Shown: positions 22,728 through 37,029 of the stretch, piece by piece
Position numbering within the stretch: the stretch's first letter is position 1
Layout of the letters: each line of letters begins with the position of its first letter
Source: Melampsora larici-populina 98AG31
Taxonomy: Eukaryota > Basidiomycota > Pucciniomycetes > Pucciniales > Melampsoraceae
NCBI RefSeq assembly: GCF_000204055.1
Contig: NW_006768786.1
Coordinates: forward strand, 608,873 to 672,872
DNA: 64,000 bases
Reading direction: 5' to 3'
Position numbers and translations under genes: made by a program
The notes under the pieces: generated by a model
What the model saw: only the letters and a program-made list of their open reading frames with translations
What the model was told of the DNA's origin: nothing
The model's database searches: none

Positions 22728-25700
22728 CTATTCCGTTGCCCCAGTGACAGTTTTCTTTTTAGCTCTAGCTTTCTTCTTGGGTCCTTCACCTTGTAGATCT
22801 TCCTCAACTTGCCCCGTTGTTGGTTTGCGCTTTTTAGTTTTCTGTGGTTTGTTACCACCACTTGTTCCTCCTTCCAAGTTAATACTTTCATTAGCTTCAC
22901 CACCTCCCATTTCATCAAACGTCGGTGGTTTAGATGTCGGTACATTTGCAAAAAAACCTAATGCTTCTTCATCATCGTCAATATTACTACCCCAACCTGC
23001 CCCTCCCTGGTTGTTATTACTGTTCGCCAATGCAGCCTTACGCTCTTCCCTTAGTCTCACACCGCCTATCAAAACAACAAGAGTCCAAGAATACCCTTCA
23101 ATACGAGTGTATTCTATAGTTTGTGTAACAAAAAAAGATGGACTCACGTAATCCGTTTTGAACCTGCTTTTCTTTCAAAGCCTCTCGTTTAGCAGCCTGA
23201 GCACGAAGTCCAGCCTCTAATTCTTCTTCATCTAATAGCAAGGATACAACTTCGTTCGGTTTCGCTGTATCTCCGCTACTTCCCGACATTGGATTTGCCC
23301 CACTACTTGAGCCTACTACTGCGTCTTGCACTGTCTTCTTCGTTCGTGCCAGTTTAAGTATACGTTCATCAATTGTACCTGATGTAATCAATCGATATAC
23401 TGTCACTTGTCGCTTTTGTCCCAGTCGATGTGCTCGATCCATAGCTTGTTGATCGTTCTAAAAAGAGGGCCCGCACCATATGTGGTCAGTGATATGAAAT
23501 CGTTCATGATTGTTGACTGGGTTTTGATGTGTGAGGAGAGTACTGGTTGACTTACTGATGGATTCCAATCACAATCATAGAAAATTACTGTATCTGCAGC
23601 AGTCAAGTTGATACCTAATCCACCAGCACGAGTCGATAGCAAGAAGATAAAAATCTCCGGACGTGTTTGCCAATCCATGACCATATCCCTTCTCTCACTG
23701 ATGGTTGAACTACCATCCAGTCGAAGATAACGATAATGTCTAAAGCTAAGATACTCTTCCATCAAATCAATCATCCTTGTCATCTGAAAGTAGATCAAGA
23801 CTCGATGTCCACCTGTTTTGAGTTCTTGTAACAGACTATCCAATCTTGCTAATTTACCAGAGTCGAGCATTAGTTTCTCTAATTGAGGTACTTCCATGAA
23901 AGAACGAGGTAATTGATCGGTCGAAGAAGCTCCCAAAATACCGTTGGTTTCTAGAGATGAGAATCTTTCTTGGTATCTTTCACACATCTCCATAGATTCC
24001 CTCGATTCATCTGGCATACCATACAGCGCAGCACGAACTAATGGATCAAATCGAATGCGACTCTGTTCAACCAAAAAGCTTTGATCCCGACATGTAAAAT
24101 TGATGGGCGGGGCGACTACCGTCTCTGAATAGATTTGAACATCTGATCGAGTCATTCTTGAGCTGGAGCGAAGGTCATGGACGATTTCTGACAATTGCGG
24201 CGTGTTGGGTACGTGCGACACAATGTCTGATGCGAGAATCTCGGAGCGGGATAAGACATCAGTAGTTTTCATATCAAACGCAACCGAGTCCGTTAAACTG
24301 TCAAGTTGTGATAAATGTAACAGGGTCAGTTTTGAGAAAAACTCGATACAGATCTCTACATTTGCACCGAAGCAATTGTGATGCTCACCTGCTTGCTTTT
24401 GCTAATTGTCTCAGGTGGTCTCTCCGTGACAGAAGCCAAGGTATGCGTTTTGCTGTGGGGTCGTGTGCCAAGCGTTGTATATCACCAATACTGAAATCTA
24501 GCAACCTAGCCCATGATGGAACTAGACATCCATCTGAAGCGGCTTCAAGTAAGTTCGGTGTCGACCAAATGTTCATTAATCGATCCAGATAAAGTGTATC
24601 GAACCCAGCGCGAGATGATGAACCAGGCACGGACAGCATTCCCCCTTCTCGATACACTGTTTTCGGAATAGTGAAGTCGATCATGCTACGAGTCGAGTAA
24701 GCACACTCCAAAAGTTCCCCATCTCGTGCCACATTTGCTGTGACGCCAAAGCCAGCAAACGATAAAGGTGCCGTGACATCCGCACGTTCAAAAAGCTCTG
24801 GATGATTACATACTTTGCGGAATTGCATGATAAGATTCATTAAACGTTTGACGGCCACGTCATCATTCGATAAGGAAGTAGCTTTTTGGACCAAGTCGGC
24901 GATTGACATATTCTCACGTAACCGGCTGTACATGAGTTTCTGGCGAGGAGTAAGACCACAAGCAACATCAATCTCAATCTTATCACCCAATTCGTTCTGC
25001 ACGTTCTTCTTGATTCTTCGAAGCATGAACGGTTTGAGAATCATATGCAATCTTCGTAGCTGATGTTCATTCATTCCTCCAGCCTTGTCGACGCTATTCT
25101 CGATGTCCTTCGCAAACCATTCACTGAATTCTTCATGTGAGTCAAACAACTGTGGCATGATGAAATGTAACAGAGCCCAAAGTTCTAGTCACAGTGAACA
25201 TACAGTGATCACCGACAAAAAAAGTTAGATGTTGACGAAATGCGAGGAAGACATCGCTGGAAAACATAGATTCGACTTACCAGTCATGGAATTTTGGATC
25301 GGGGTACCCGTCAATAGTAGCCGATTTCTGCAATGAAACCCAAGCAGAGTCTTCCAACGTGTACTACTTGAGCTTTTGATGGCTTGTGCTTCATCTAAAA
25401 TCATGTATTGCCATTTCAAGGTCTGGAAATATTTTTCATCTTGTACTACCTGTTTGTTTATCAATGAGATCATACATTAGGCGCCATCTACGGTAGAAGG
25501 GATAATGATGAACAGTCTCACCAATTGATAACTGGTGATGACCACATGAAACGGGGCCTCCCGATCATACCGTAAATGTTTCCGATTCCAAAACTTTCGC
25601 AAAATCGCTCGGTCCTTGACGCTACCCCAATAAGGCAGTGCTTTCAAAGCCGGAACGAACCTTGTGATCTCTTGCTGCCAATTATGTAGGGTAGAAGCCG

Positions 25701-28700
25701 GAGCGATGACTAGAAAAGGTCCCCAAATGTTATGCACTTCGGCTAAATACGCCATCAATGAGATAGATTGCACCGTCTGTGAAATTACACACAGATATTC
25801 ATAAGTATAGATCAAGATAAATTGTCACCTAGAAAAAGTCGCATACCTTTCCGAGTCCCATCTCGTCTGCAAGAATACCGTTAATACCTTGTTCATACAG
25901 ATTTGCCAGCCAATTCAAACCCTTCAGCTGATATTCTTTGAGCTCTGCCATCAGCATCTTGGGTTGTTTGACTTGTATATCGCCAGCCATGGTAGGATTC
26001 TGGAAGTTGAGGTCATCTCGATCAACTAAATGACATAAACAAACGATTTGGAGTCAGGTCAAGAACTCTAAAGACCAACACAACGATAATTGACTTGAAC
26101 TACGTACTATCAATCCCTGTGACCATTTTGTTCCCTTCTTCACCAGCAGGAGCAGCAGGATCGGGGGCAACGGCATCGGGTGCGGTGGCTGCAAGCTTTT
26201 GAGCAGCCGCGGTATCAAAGGCCTGAGCCCGTTGCTTGGCAGCATCTACTGCCAATCGCGCGTTGCGCGCTGCATGTGCATGTAGATTGGATTCGTCATC
26301 TACAAAACATTGACAAGATTAGATGACACGAATCTCGGCGTTCGAGTATGTAGATGGGAATACTTACCATCATCGAAATTGAGAGCTGCCAAATCAGCCT
26401 CCGCGCCGCCATTCGCCAAGTCATCGGGCAGTTGAACAGTCGCTCCAGTACTTGTGGCCACAGTTACAGGTTGATCACCAGCGATGGGGGCAGCGCCGGC
26501 GGTCTCTTCGCTTTCTTCTGCTTCTTTGGCTATTGAGTTACATACAAATGTAAAGTTGATGGCAAGACTATCAGTGACCAACGCATACATGTGACAAATA
26601 TTGAGACGAGAAAAAAATCTCACTTTTGATTTTGTTGCCCACAAAGTGCGAGTAAAGCTCAGTTTGCGTGATGAGGAAGTTGAGTTTGCGAGCCTGACGT
26701 TTGACTTCGCGCATTTCGTCATCTTTCTTAGCTCGCTCGACTGCCTCCTTATCCGCTTTCCTCTTAGTTTCCCTTTCACGCTTCTCATTCCCACGGTAAT
26801 AGACCAGTAACTTTCAAACAAAAAAAACGCAGAGTAAGATCAACAAGTGTGGAAGAACACAAACGTGACATATCATAATACTTACCTCTCTCATCAATCG
26901 CTTGGCCTTTATTTGCACTTCCTTGGATGCTTTTGTGCGGACGATTATCCGTCTTCCCTCACGACTAACCAAGGCACACAGCCGTTTGGCGTACATCAAT
27001 CGACTCTGGCTAGCTGCCTGCTGTATTTTACTGACTCGAGGGATATCTTTTCGAGCGATCTGAAGCCATACTTGTTTAGAATTTTCTTCGATCGCTTCCC
27101 AGCGTTTATTGGCCAACACTTTAGGATTGGCCAGCGCGCGTTCACGGACAGGTAACTTATAGTCCAATTGATCTGAGAAGGACTCATAAGGTTCAGTTCC
27201 ATAAGGTAGATCGTGACCCCACGCTGGAAGAGTTCTGTTTTCAATCCTCCGCGTCGCTGGATCAACGAGAGGCTCGGTAGGTATGTTCGATTCAGCGATA
27301 ACTACATGAGAGGGGAGATGCGCTTCGAGGCCTTCAGGAGCAAAGATTCGATCATCGGCATGCCGTGCAGTTCTAGATGAGGAGGAGGATGGCCTAGGCT
27401 GGTGATAGACTTCTGACCCGGCAAGGCGTACTCGACTCGAGGGTGATGCGTGGTTCAATCCGGTACTAGCTATAGCACCTGGGCCAAAGGGATGATGGAG
27501 AGGAGCCGCGAAACCAGCTGGAAAAGGTACTGATTGACCTGAAGCTGGATGGGGTACTATGTAATGGGCATATAGAGGAGGATTGTCGGTCGGATGTGCA
27601 AGTTGACGTGAAGGGTGAGGGTAAGATGAGGATTCACTCGGGGTAGGTGAATCGGTGACTGATTCGATAGCCTTCCGTTTCCGTTTTCCTGTCGATCCAG
27701 CGACTGGACGAGGCACAGGTCGCGAGGTACCGCGATCAATCGAAGGTGGTTGGGCACCCAGAGCAGCATGGTGATCGTGGGGCGAATTCAATAGATTTGC
27801 TAAATTAGAAGGAATTCGACCTTTCATTGTCTGCTTGACATCCTCAACCTCTTCATCCATCGCCTCCTCAGCTTGATAGCCTTCTCCTTCATAGGGTTGT
27901 TGATCGTGATATTGATGAGATGAAGAAGTCGACCAATGTTGCTTGGGATGACGAGACTGTTGCTCGACATGATCAGCTTGCCAGTCAGCATGAGATGTCC
28001 AACTGGCAGGCTGGCCAGCGTGAGTTCGGGAGCGAGCTTCTGTAGCTTGAGCCTCTAGTCTGGCGCGCTCGAGACTGGTCTGCGCGGCCATTTCGGCTTC
28101 TTCACGGAAGTGAGCCTGTCGAGTTTGTTCTTCCAAGGCTTGTGCCTGATCACGAATGGCATTTGCTTTGGCGGCAGCGTATTCCTCGCGTCTCTTCAAC
28201 AATTCTTCGTCACGTTTCTTGGCAGCTTCCTCCTTAGCGATTCGCCGCTTTTCACGAGTTCGTTCCTTGGAAGCGGCAGCAGCTTGCTGTTTGCGGACTC
28301 TCTTGGCTTCTTCGGCTTCTTCGCGTTCGGCCCGAAGAGCTTCCTCTTGAAGTAGTAGTTTCTCCCGTCTCAACCGCTCTTCTTCTTCCTGACGACGTCG
28401 TTCGAGGCGGGCCTGTTTCAGTTGAATTGCACTCTCAGCACGCTCACCAGCCCAAGCGGCAACTCGAGTAGCCGTCTCTTCCTTTTGGGTGGCATCCCAA
28501 TCATCGAAGCCACGACTGAGAAGCTGCTCGCGACGACGAGACGAGACCATGTAATTATTGAGTGGCTCGCTCCAGACCTCGGCAAAGTCATCGAGATCGA
28601 AGGCATCGGAAGATGCATATCCTTGAGGAGCCGGATAAGGATGCTCACTCAGGGGTGGCAATGCATCCGGGTGAAGGTCCTCTAATGCATCTGGATCTAG

Positions 28701-29006
28701 AACCTGGTCGAGGTAACGTTTCGGACGAATGATTCTTGAGGTGGCACCACCAGTGGTAGACTGACCGATTTCTGTCTGAAAGAGATCCAAAAAGAGAGTG
28801 GGAAATGGAGTAAGGACAAGCGTGACTGAATGAGATGAGGAGTGAACCGTAAGACATACCGATGGGATCGTCATTGAGGGTTCTCCAGATGACTGTGGTG
28901 TAGGATCAATCGGTTCGGTAGAAGGAGAGAGAGGAGTGACGAGCGAGGAGAGTTGACGGGAATGAACGGGTGAAGGAGGGTTGTTGAGAATACTTCTAAG
29001 GCTCAT
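22728..29006 (-). CDS. INO80: INO80 chromatin-remodelling ATPase
   Basis: This is the catalytic subunit of the nuclear INO80 complex, which slides nucleosomes using ATP. Twelve exons join in phase to 1,788 residues: 29006-28860, 28775-26886, 26810-26624, 26529-26368, 26299-26108, 26025-25847, 25776-25522, 25449-25281, 25184-24389, 24297-23556, 23457-23148 and 23065-22728. The N-terminal third is disordered, with a long Glu/Arg/Ala-rich coiled coil. The DBINO domain follows (about residues 600-745, [16 protein letters not shown]). Helicase motifs are DEMGLGKT (about 915), [18 protein letters not shown], then after the family-typical long insertion [16 protein letters not shown] (about 1552) and [11 protein letters not shown]. 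The tail is basic and rich in Lys and Gly. All motifs are intact. The start was chosen because it is the first ATG with a continuous frame. Confidence 0.95.
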
Positions 29007-32000
29007 ATCGAGGTGTCGAAGGTTGACAGACTGATGAAAACTCGATGGGGGTAGATGTGAATGAGAAGAAATTAAATTGGGGAATCGATATCGGAATCGG
29101 AAATGGAACTTGAAGCCAACGTGTTAAAAAAAAGGGAGAGAGAAGGTAATCAGGTGAGAAGGAGAGGAGGTTCGTTCAATTCGGGTGACCTTCAATTCAC
29201 TCAGCACCACCGTACCTCTGCCAGTCAAACTCGCAGTCTCAAGTCTCGGTCAGTGTTCGATCGTCAAGTTGAAAGTGTATTTATGATCTTTTATCACTAG
29301 TACCCTCTCTCAACTTCAAAGCTTGAGTCAAGTGGAGTCGAGATGGGAACGAAAAGAATTATAATCCAATTTCCCCCTTCGATTCTAGTAATAACTTGAC
29401 CCTGACTATCCTCACTACAACGTGTTCCTATAACTTACTATTACTCGATCGTTCAAGAGTTTCTTACGTCTATAAATATATATGGCGAGGTGAAACTAAT
29501 CAATCGAAGTAGCCGCAGAGACAGCGCTTCCCCTCTCCTCATCCGCATCCAGCCGTCTTATCTCTCGCTACCAAAGAAATTAAAACTCAATCTTCCGACT
29601 CAAGCCAAGTGATGATAACTCACATGATCTTCAAAAAATATGCATGCCTCTTCCTTTTCGCCTTCTACAAGGTTCATCCTCCCCCTTCTTCGCGTCTACC
29701 GCGCTTTTGTAACCACGGACCCCCCACTGTCATCCTTCACGTTGTTAATAATGTGATACTCAGACCTAGTACTCCTTATCGTGCTCAACAAAGGAAAGGT
29801 CAGCCCAGACAACACCTCAGAGTCAGTCTCTGCCTTCCTTCCCGGCCGCTCACCTAGGTGGGGTACGATACGTTCCGACTTCTGCTGAATCACACTTAGC
29901 TCACCTGCACCGCTTAGCACTGCTTGCAACACAGCAAGCTTTCAGTCATAAAGATGGTATAACACGCAAACGAAGATGCCTGAGATATAAGGCAGTTCCC
30001 TCTGTGACACAAGTCCAAGGTGAGTGGAAGACAATTTCTGCTCGACGATGAATAACAACGCTAGCATGCGATTAAACACAACCCTCAGTAGCGCACCCAG
30101 CACAACCATAGCAAGTAGCAAGGCTCTTGTATCTTGTAAACACAGTCACCAAGCCTCGGCTTCTACGCAGATCTCCTATATATAACTCACGTCGGCGACG
30201 GTGAGAGCTTGGTTTATGAATCAGATTAGTCAATGATGGCTGAAGTGATCATGGACTCTAAAAACATCAAAAACACATGATCCAGATCACAACTGAAGCA
30301 AAAGTATTTGATCACATCTTTTTCCATTTTGACAAGTCTATCTTCAAAAACTCAACTATTCAACAATCAGAATGCATCCTTTTGGTCCTCGTAAGAGAAT
30401 TCCTCAATGTCCAGTATATGCAAAATGGCTTGATTCTCTCTTTCTGGATCACTAGTGCACCTTTCTTGTTGCCAGATAAGTATCTACTCAAAGCCTCTCC
30501 ATAGTCATCTGCAAAATAAAGATGGTATTTACTATACAAGCAAGCATCGTATTTCATACAAGAGGGTGGTCCAAATGATATGAAGATTGATGCACTTTTG
30601 CAAAGAAAGGATATAAAAACATTACATGCAAGCTGTTTGCAACACACATAAATAAATCTTGTTACAATCACCATCATAAGAATCCTGACTCTCAACTAAA
30701 AGTGGTAGGACCTTCAAGAATAACATTCTAAGCTCAACTTCTAGGATAGGATGAATGATCAACAAACAGGTAGGTTTAAGCTATCCAAGTACCACCCAGA
30801 AATCAAACTCCAAAAATTTTGAACTCATTGAAGGAAAAAAACATGTTCTTAATTCTAAAATTCTTCCTTGAGCTCACCTCATCTTGCTTCTACACTACAT
30901 CCCTTTTTTGTCACAAATGCCTTCAACTTTGACTCATCAGTCTGGTTCATTGTTGCAAGACCTACAAAGAAGTTTGGCATTTCAATCAGCTTGTCAATGT
31001 TTTTTACACTTCAATGGTTCAGGGAAACAATGAAAAGATGTTGAATTACTAATTCAATGAGAATAAAACCAAAAAAATGATGTTCAATCATGGACCCAGA
31101 ATTAAAAGATACATGGTGGAGGATTCCAACAAAAAAACACCATGTAAAGAAATTTAAAAAAATGACAAGATTGAGAGGTGATAAATCAAAGATTTGTGTC
31201 TCTTTGGCTTTCTTCACACTGTGTGTGCCTTGAGGAATACTTACACAGATCAAAGCATCAACTGAATATGTATGAATTTGACTTGGGTGGTAATTGAATC
31301 ATTTTTACAAAGTACTATGATCAGTATAGATATCAATCCACTAGAAATAGCCTATCTTCTTTGCTTTCTCTATTTTTGACTTCAAAAATTACATCATGCC
31401 TGTTTCATGCAGACCATTTACAAGATACAAAGTTGAAGCCCAGACTTGTGCCCAGAATTCTGGAATCCCTTTTTGGCTGTACTTCCAGAAATCTGGTCAT
31501 ATGTCTGGGCCAAACAACAGCCAAAAAGCAATTCTGGAATTCTGGAGTCAACAGATGCCCAGATTTTAACTTGTTATTCTTTAAATTGTCTTCCTCTTGC
31601 CTCACAAGGCTTTGTAAGAGGCAATTATAGGTAGCGCTCAAGCTTGGGGGCAAGACCAGATTTTCTGGATTTTTCCCTCAACATCCCATTTGAAGGGATC
31701 CATATTTTGACTAACCTGACTTTGAGCTTTAAAAAGCTTCTTTCAAATGTTCTGCTTGGGAATTTCTCTTTTTGAGTTCCCATATGCCCAACTTCCCAGG
31801 TAATTGAGTTTTGGTGGTGAAAACCTCTAAATCAGCTGAAAAAAGGTTTGTTACAGGGCCCCTAAAGGGTTCTGGAGTCAGGATTGGTCAAGAAATTTCA
31901 ATTGAAGCAGTTCAACCCACTGTAACCACCTGCAAGTAGTATGCAGAGATACCCAAGGTCTTGAAGATGAACTGGTGAGCAAGGAATGATGGTCTATGAG

Positions 32001-32386
32001 GTGTGAAGTTCTCATGGTGGTTGTTGAATCTCAAAGTGCCAACACTCCATACAGACCTTTGCCAAAATTGCCTTGCTCAAAGCCTTCTGAGGCAAGATGT
32101 GTACTTTGTTGGGTTTCACACCAGGTGTTTGTTGGTCTCTCTTGCAACATCTAATTTAATAATACAAACCAATTCATTACATCAAATTATCTGTTATTCC
32201 TACTACACATTGCTAAAGGTGAGAAGAAGCTATGACATACAAAAGAAACAACAGTCTGCCTGAAACATTGCAACCAATTATTATCAGCATGATCATACAA
32301 AAGTCCCCAAGAATCAGATGGTGACAAAGCAATCATCATCATCCTCATCACCTTATCCTTCCAGGACCCAAACCCTTGAAGAAATA
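29007..32386. other. Long intergenic stretch upstream of INO80
   Basis: No supported gene. A TATA-like run (CTATAAATATATATGG) sits at 29471-29486 ahead of a short open frame at 29609-29857 with no recognisable domain. A minus-strand frame at 30360-30695 also lacks a domain. A hairpin repeat occurs at 31427-31572. Confidence 0.35.
31427..31572. repeat. Hairpin miniature element
   Basis: The left arm (AAGTTGAAGCCCAGA, AGAATTCTGGAAT, TTTTTGGCTGT) is matched in reverse by the right arm (ACAGCCAAAAAG, ATTCTGGAATTCT, CCCAGATTTTAACTT). Nearly the whole 146 bp folds back. The TTCTGGAA motifs resemble the elements at 4040 and 12990. Confidence 0.55.
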
Positions 32387-33721
32387 TCAAGTAGATCTCC
32401 TGAAAGCCCTTGAAATTTCAGTACCTATTTCTCCAAGTACATCACCGAGCTCAGACAATGCACCTTGATCAAGAGGAGAAGCATCAGGATCAAGATGAGA
32501 TAAATCAAGTCCTGAGTTCGGATCAAAATCTCTACGAGCTTGTCGAACAATCTTAGCAAGATCGAATTGACGCTTAAGCCATTTAGATGCTTCTGGGGAA
32601 TTCGAAGATGGAAATTTTTCACGCCAACCTGGTGCTACTGATACTACTCTTACTTCTCTTGATGGGTCTGATGAATCATCAAGATCTGGATCAGATGAAG
32701 TATTTAAGAAATCAACGGATGCTTGGAATGAAGGTAGTTGAGATGCAGCGGTAGAGGTAGATGGAGATGTTCTTGATGAATTCGATAAAGGAGGTGATCT
32801 AGTAAAAGGAATCCATTCAGATAATTTCTCAAGAGCTGTTGCAGTAGGTGGAGGTTGCTCTAATTTTGATTTAGGCTGAACTTCCAGTAAATAATCAACA
32901 CTATGAATTTGTTCTAAACTTGCACCTGAATAAGTAGGATCATGTGAAAATTGAACTGAGATCGTTCGAGTTTGTAAATCGTATAAAAATTGTGGTGGTG
33001 GATGTGATGATGGATTTGGATTTGAACAGATCGGTTGTGGCGATGATAGGAACAGACCAAAGTTTGGATCAACATCAATCGTCAGACGAGAATTAGCGGC
33101 GCATAAACATCCGTGCCAATCTAAGAAAAAGAGCTGGAGGAGATCGATATGATCAACCAAAAGAATGGAAAAAAGTTCAAAAGGTGTGATGGAGTCAAAT
33201 GGATAAAGTGATTTGCGTGTTTCGTCGGTATGCAATGATTATATACCATCTGATCGATGATGAAGACAGACCTGATTGTTTTTACGATGCATAAGATCTC
33301 CATCTATCAGAACAGGTCGCTTCATTTGATAAGCAATAACCTGTTAAGAAAATCATGTTTAGTATGGTGTTAGAAGATGAAATTTTGAATGTAAGCCAAC
33401 CTCTGATCCAACATCTGAAGCTCCACCTCGAACGTCCAAGACCTTTTCTGAGCTTCGGTTCTTTATGATAAAGAGTCCATCGGGGAAATGGTGAGATGAT
33501 TCAAAGGGGTGAGGCGAGATGGATTGAGTTGATTGGTAAGGTTGGAGGAGGTGAGCTTCAGCATATGATGGGGGAGGTGCTGAATGGATGTTATCAGATG
33601 TTGGTTGATGATTAGTTGATGAAGAAGGTTGAGGATTGATTTCTTGTTCTTCTGTTGGGTTCATGATCATGGAAGGTGACTGATTGCTGAGCTGAGGGAT
33701 TATGAAATCAAACCAGACCAC
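32387..33721 (-). CDS. Beta-trefoil (ricin-B-like) domain protein
   Basis: Three exons (33721-33401, 33340-33272, 33133-32387) join in phase to 378 residues. A Pro/Ser/His-rich N-terminus containing PPPSYAEA is followed by a segment like ricin-B/beta-trefoil repeats (GLFIIKNRSSEKVLDVRGG, then a second unit around LFFLDWHGCLCAANSRLTIDVD). The middle is Pro/Ser-rich. A helical C-terminal part (SVAPGWREKFPSS, WLKRQFDLAKIVRQARRDF) is unassigned. No signal peptide is evident, so a cytosolic or membrane-peripheral role is likely. The precise function is unknown. An ATG at about 33670 is an alternative start. The first exon starts only about 220 bases from the divergent ELP4 gene, so the two may share a promoter. 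Confidence 0.7.
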
Positions 33722-33936
33722 CTAAAATAAATTGAGTAAGCTGTATTGGTGATTACATACTGACACTCAAACCACATTTGAACTTTGAAGTCTGAAGATG
33801 ACCTTCATTAGAAATTTACATGAAACACCCCAACTCGAGTTTCACTCTAATAGCTATCTACCTCTTTCGGCTCACTTCTTCAAGGCTTTGATGAATCGCG
33901 GAGGTTAAAGGAAATCCAACGTCTATACCCGTATAA

Positions 33937-35494
33937 ATGTCATCATTCAAGAAAAAGATACCAAGTGGAAGCACCATTCCAACTGGTTTTTATCCATCAC
34001 ATTACAATGGTCTTCCTCTCACTTCAACAGGAATAGCTTCATTAGATGATGTACTAGGTGGTGGAATTCCAGCTTCATCCAGTTTTCTGGTAGCTGAAGA
34101 TAGTGATTCATCCTATTCAAGACTAGTACTGCGATATTGGATCACTCAAGGTTTGGCGGCTGGTCAAAGATCATTGGTCATTGGTTCTTCTCTCGATGAT
34201 GGTGGTGGACCTACGGCTTTGATCGATCGATTAATGGATCTTACTGATAATGAAAAATCGGCTCAAGTTCCAGTTCACGATACTGGACTAGATGATGATG
34301 ATGAAGAAGAAGAATCAAATCTGGATGATAAATCAAAACAAATGAAGATCGCGTGGAGGTATGAATCTCTGGGCAAACATCAAGCTCAAACAGGTCATTA
34401 GAGAGGCTTTTACTTTCTCACTCGCAAACTCGCTGCTTCAAACGATTCGCTAAGTCTATCCTTGAACATTCTCAACAGAATTACACCAACGCGGTCAATG
34501 TCATTCCTTTGACTTGAGCAAGACTATGGTGCTTTCAGACGAACAAAGAAAACGGATCAGTTGCATAGATGTTGCCGACTGTCCTAGTTATGATGACCTT
34601 CTTAATCAAATCGATCAAATCATTAGCGCCCCTCACCCTCCTTCCCATCCATATCCACCGCTTCGGATAGCCATTCATTCCTTAGGCTCACCAGGATCAC
34701 CAGCAGCATCGCATACTGTGAATACTTTGCAGATGATGTCTCTTCCACTGCCCAACTCCCCCAGTTCATCATGACTTACAAAGCCTGTTTGTTTTTCGGG
34801 ACCAGATCCTTTTCAAGTTTCTTGTTAGATTGAAGTCTCTCCTGCAACCTTCTTCTTCCGTGGCCATGATCACTTTCCCTAGTACGATCTACTCAGCACA
34901 AGCGATGCCAATGCTCTGTTGGGCAACCGACGGATGTCTTGCCCTCGAAAGCTTTGCAGGCAATGATGCTTCTCAGACTGCATTTCCAAGTGAGCATTCA
35001 ATCATGACAAAGAACCTCCGGCTTTCTGAACTAGAAGGAAGCCATATGTGTCGGGCTAGCTGACGTTGTTTTTGCTCAATTGGTTATCAGACCATCAAGG
35101 TGTATGTCACTTCTTACGCCTACCCTCACATGCCTCTCTCTCGCCTCCCTCGACCAAGCTTTCTGTCCTACGTGGACTTGGCGCTTCCGATTCTGCCGAA
35201 GCCGGTGGGATCGATACCAACCTAGGCTTCAAAGTCGGTAGACGAAAAGGTTTCAGAATCGAAATGATGGGCCTCGGCATCGATGCTGAACCCATAGAAG
35301 ATCCAGCAAGTCACCCTTATTCAGAATCGATCGTCAATCCTGAGCCTGTTATATCCGAACCTAAAGTAGAGTCTCCGAAACCGAAAGGCAAAACAAAAGT
35401 GAAAGCCCGAGTCCGGTTCGGAGGTACTGATGATCTAGAAGATCATGCGAGCCATAAACATCCAGTCAAGCATCTTGGCAACACTGATTGGTGA
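33937..35494 (+). CDS. ELP4: Elongator complex subunit ELP4
   Basis: ELP4 belongs to the Elp4-Elp5-Elp6 RecA-like ring of Elongator, which modifies the wobble uridine of tRNAs. Four exons (33937-34393, 34479-34717, 34806-34989, 35091-35494) join in phase to 427 residues. Family blocks are visible in order: SLDDVLGGGIPASSSFLVAED near the N-terminus, an Asp/Glu-rich loop, WRYESLG, CHSFDLSK, LRIAIHSLGSPGSP, SSVAMITFPSTIYS, LALESFAGN and HFLRLPS, ending with a basic tail (KTKVKARVRFGG). The classical Walker A lysine motif is absent, as usual for this subunit. It is transcribed away from the beta-trefoil gene across a short shared upstream region of about 220 bases. Confidence 0.9.
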
Positions 35495-37020
35495 AGTTCA
35501 CGGGCGAGAGTATGACTAGCCTCCTCTCCTAGATCGTACTACCGAACCAATCTTCGTACATGGTTTGTATCCAGATCGGCAGCAAGAAAAGACAAATGAC
35601 TGGTATCTTGCTCAAGGATGTTGGACCTGGTATCCCGCCATTCGAAACCAATTGCACCCCATCTCAAAGGTTGTATTGAGAGTCTAACCTTGTAATTTCC
35701 ATACAAAATGCAGCCTCATAGACAACTCCACGTTAAAAGTATGAATTGTGTAAATATGAGATGTTAAACGTGAATTTTACAAATGTGACATGTCTGATAT
35801 TAAGTTCCTCCCAGCTTATGATAAGCTTTAAAGGGTAATTGGTTTACATGAGATGGTATAATAAAGGGAGTTTCATCGCAACCAACACATCGATTTAACA
35901 TCATTTGAATCAACTTTACATTCATCACTCATAAACTGGTCACTTTGAACTCATATACCCAAGACTTCAGATCCCATGAGTTTTGCTGGTAAATTCTGAT
36001 ATGTCCTACACTTCACCTTGACTTCACTACGTTGGTACAATGTGACTGGAAGGCTCCTGCAAGGTGGACTTTACTTTCCAGGATGGTGTGTTCATGTCAC
36101 AGCAACACCCAACATTGACTCATCAAGTTGTAAAATGAGTCTAGACTTGTTTGCAGAATGGGCTGTTTGTGTGGGAGAGGGTTATCAAAATTATAACCCA
36201 CATTGACGTGTTATCAATCATCAGTAAGGGCCATTGATGTGGCATGATGCATTGCGCAATTGATATATGTGTGGGAGAAAATTTAAACCCAAAACAACAC
36301 CAATTCGGCATGTTAAAAAAGAGGCAAAACAGTCTTAGTTATGTAATAAATAACAACTGATGCTTACTTTTGATATTTATCATGTTCCCTGAAACTAATC
36401 TGGAATTCAGTAGCTTGAAAGTTCTGGTCTGCTCCTTCAACACTTATCCTCACTTATCATCTTTTTCTATTCACTTGAGCAAAACTACTGGCATGTATTT
36501 TAGCCATCCTTGGGATCCTTGATAAGAATTAACAAGAAGCAGAACTCAAAACTCAGTCTAATATATGATAAGCAATGCTGAAGATGTATAATGATGAGGT
36601 GTTGAGTGTTTTGTAAAACAGAATCTTCAAGTTGAATGAACAGAGAAAGTTGCCAAAGATGACAAACAAGGTATCTAAAAACAGCAATAGATATCATTGC
36701 TAGGTTTCAACCTTATGAGTAAATTGTGAGAATATTCACAACAGGTGTGGTATAACATAAGTAAGCAAACAACACTAAAACAAAATTAGAAACAAATAAT
36801 GTAACCAAGTAAATGAACCCCAACAGCCAAAATGCCCATGCCTTACTTCTGTGAGACAATTCTGTGAAAAGCACAAAAAGCCTTCACTTGATTTTGAGAG
36901 GTGAGTGCACACATACCGGTATTGAGATCTGATTGTCAAGAAATTGGACATGGATTATATTGTATCTTCTCTTTCTGCAAACTTCTAACCTGTTGAAATG
37001 CCTTGTAAATAAACCCAGCA
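35495..37020. other. Gene-free stretch downstream of ELP4
   Basis: Short frames only. No domain, RNA gene or clear inverted repeat was recognised. Confidence 0.35.
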
Positions 37021-37029
37021 AGATAACTT

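Noticed and set aside
28110..28355. Plus-strand frames antisense to INO80 exon 2
   Set aside because: They are shadows of the Glu/Arg/Ala-rich coiled coil on the other strand.
32003..32263. Plus-strand 86-codon frame
   Set aside because: No domain or splice support, and it lies just beyond the 3' end of the beta-trefoil gene.
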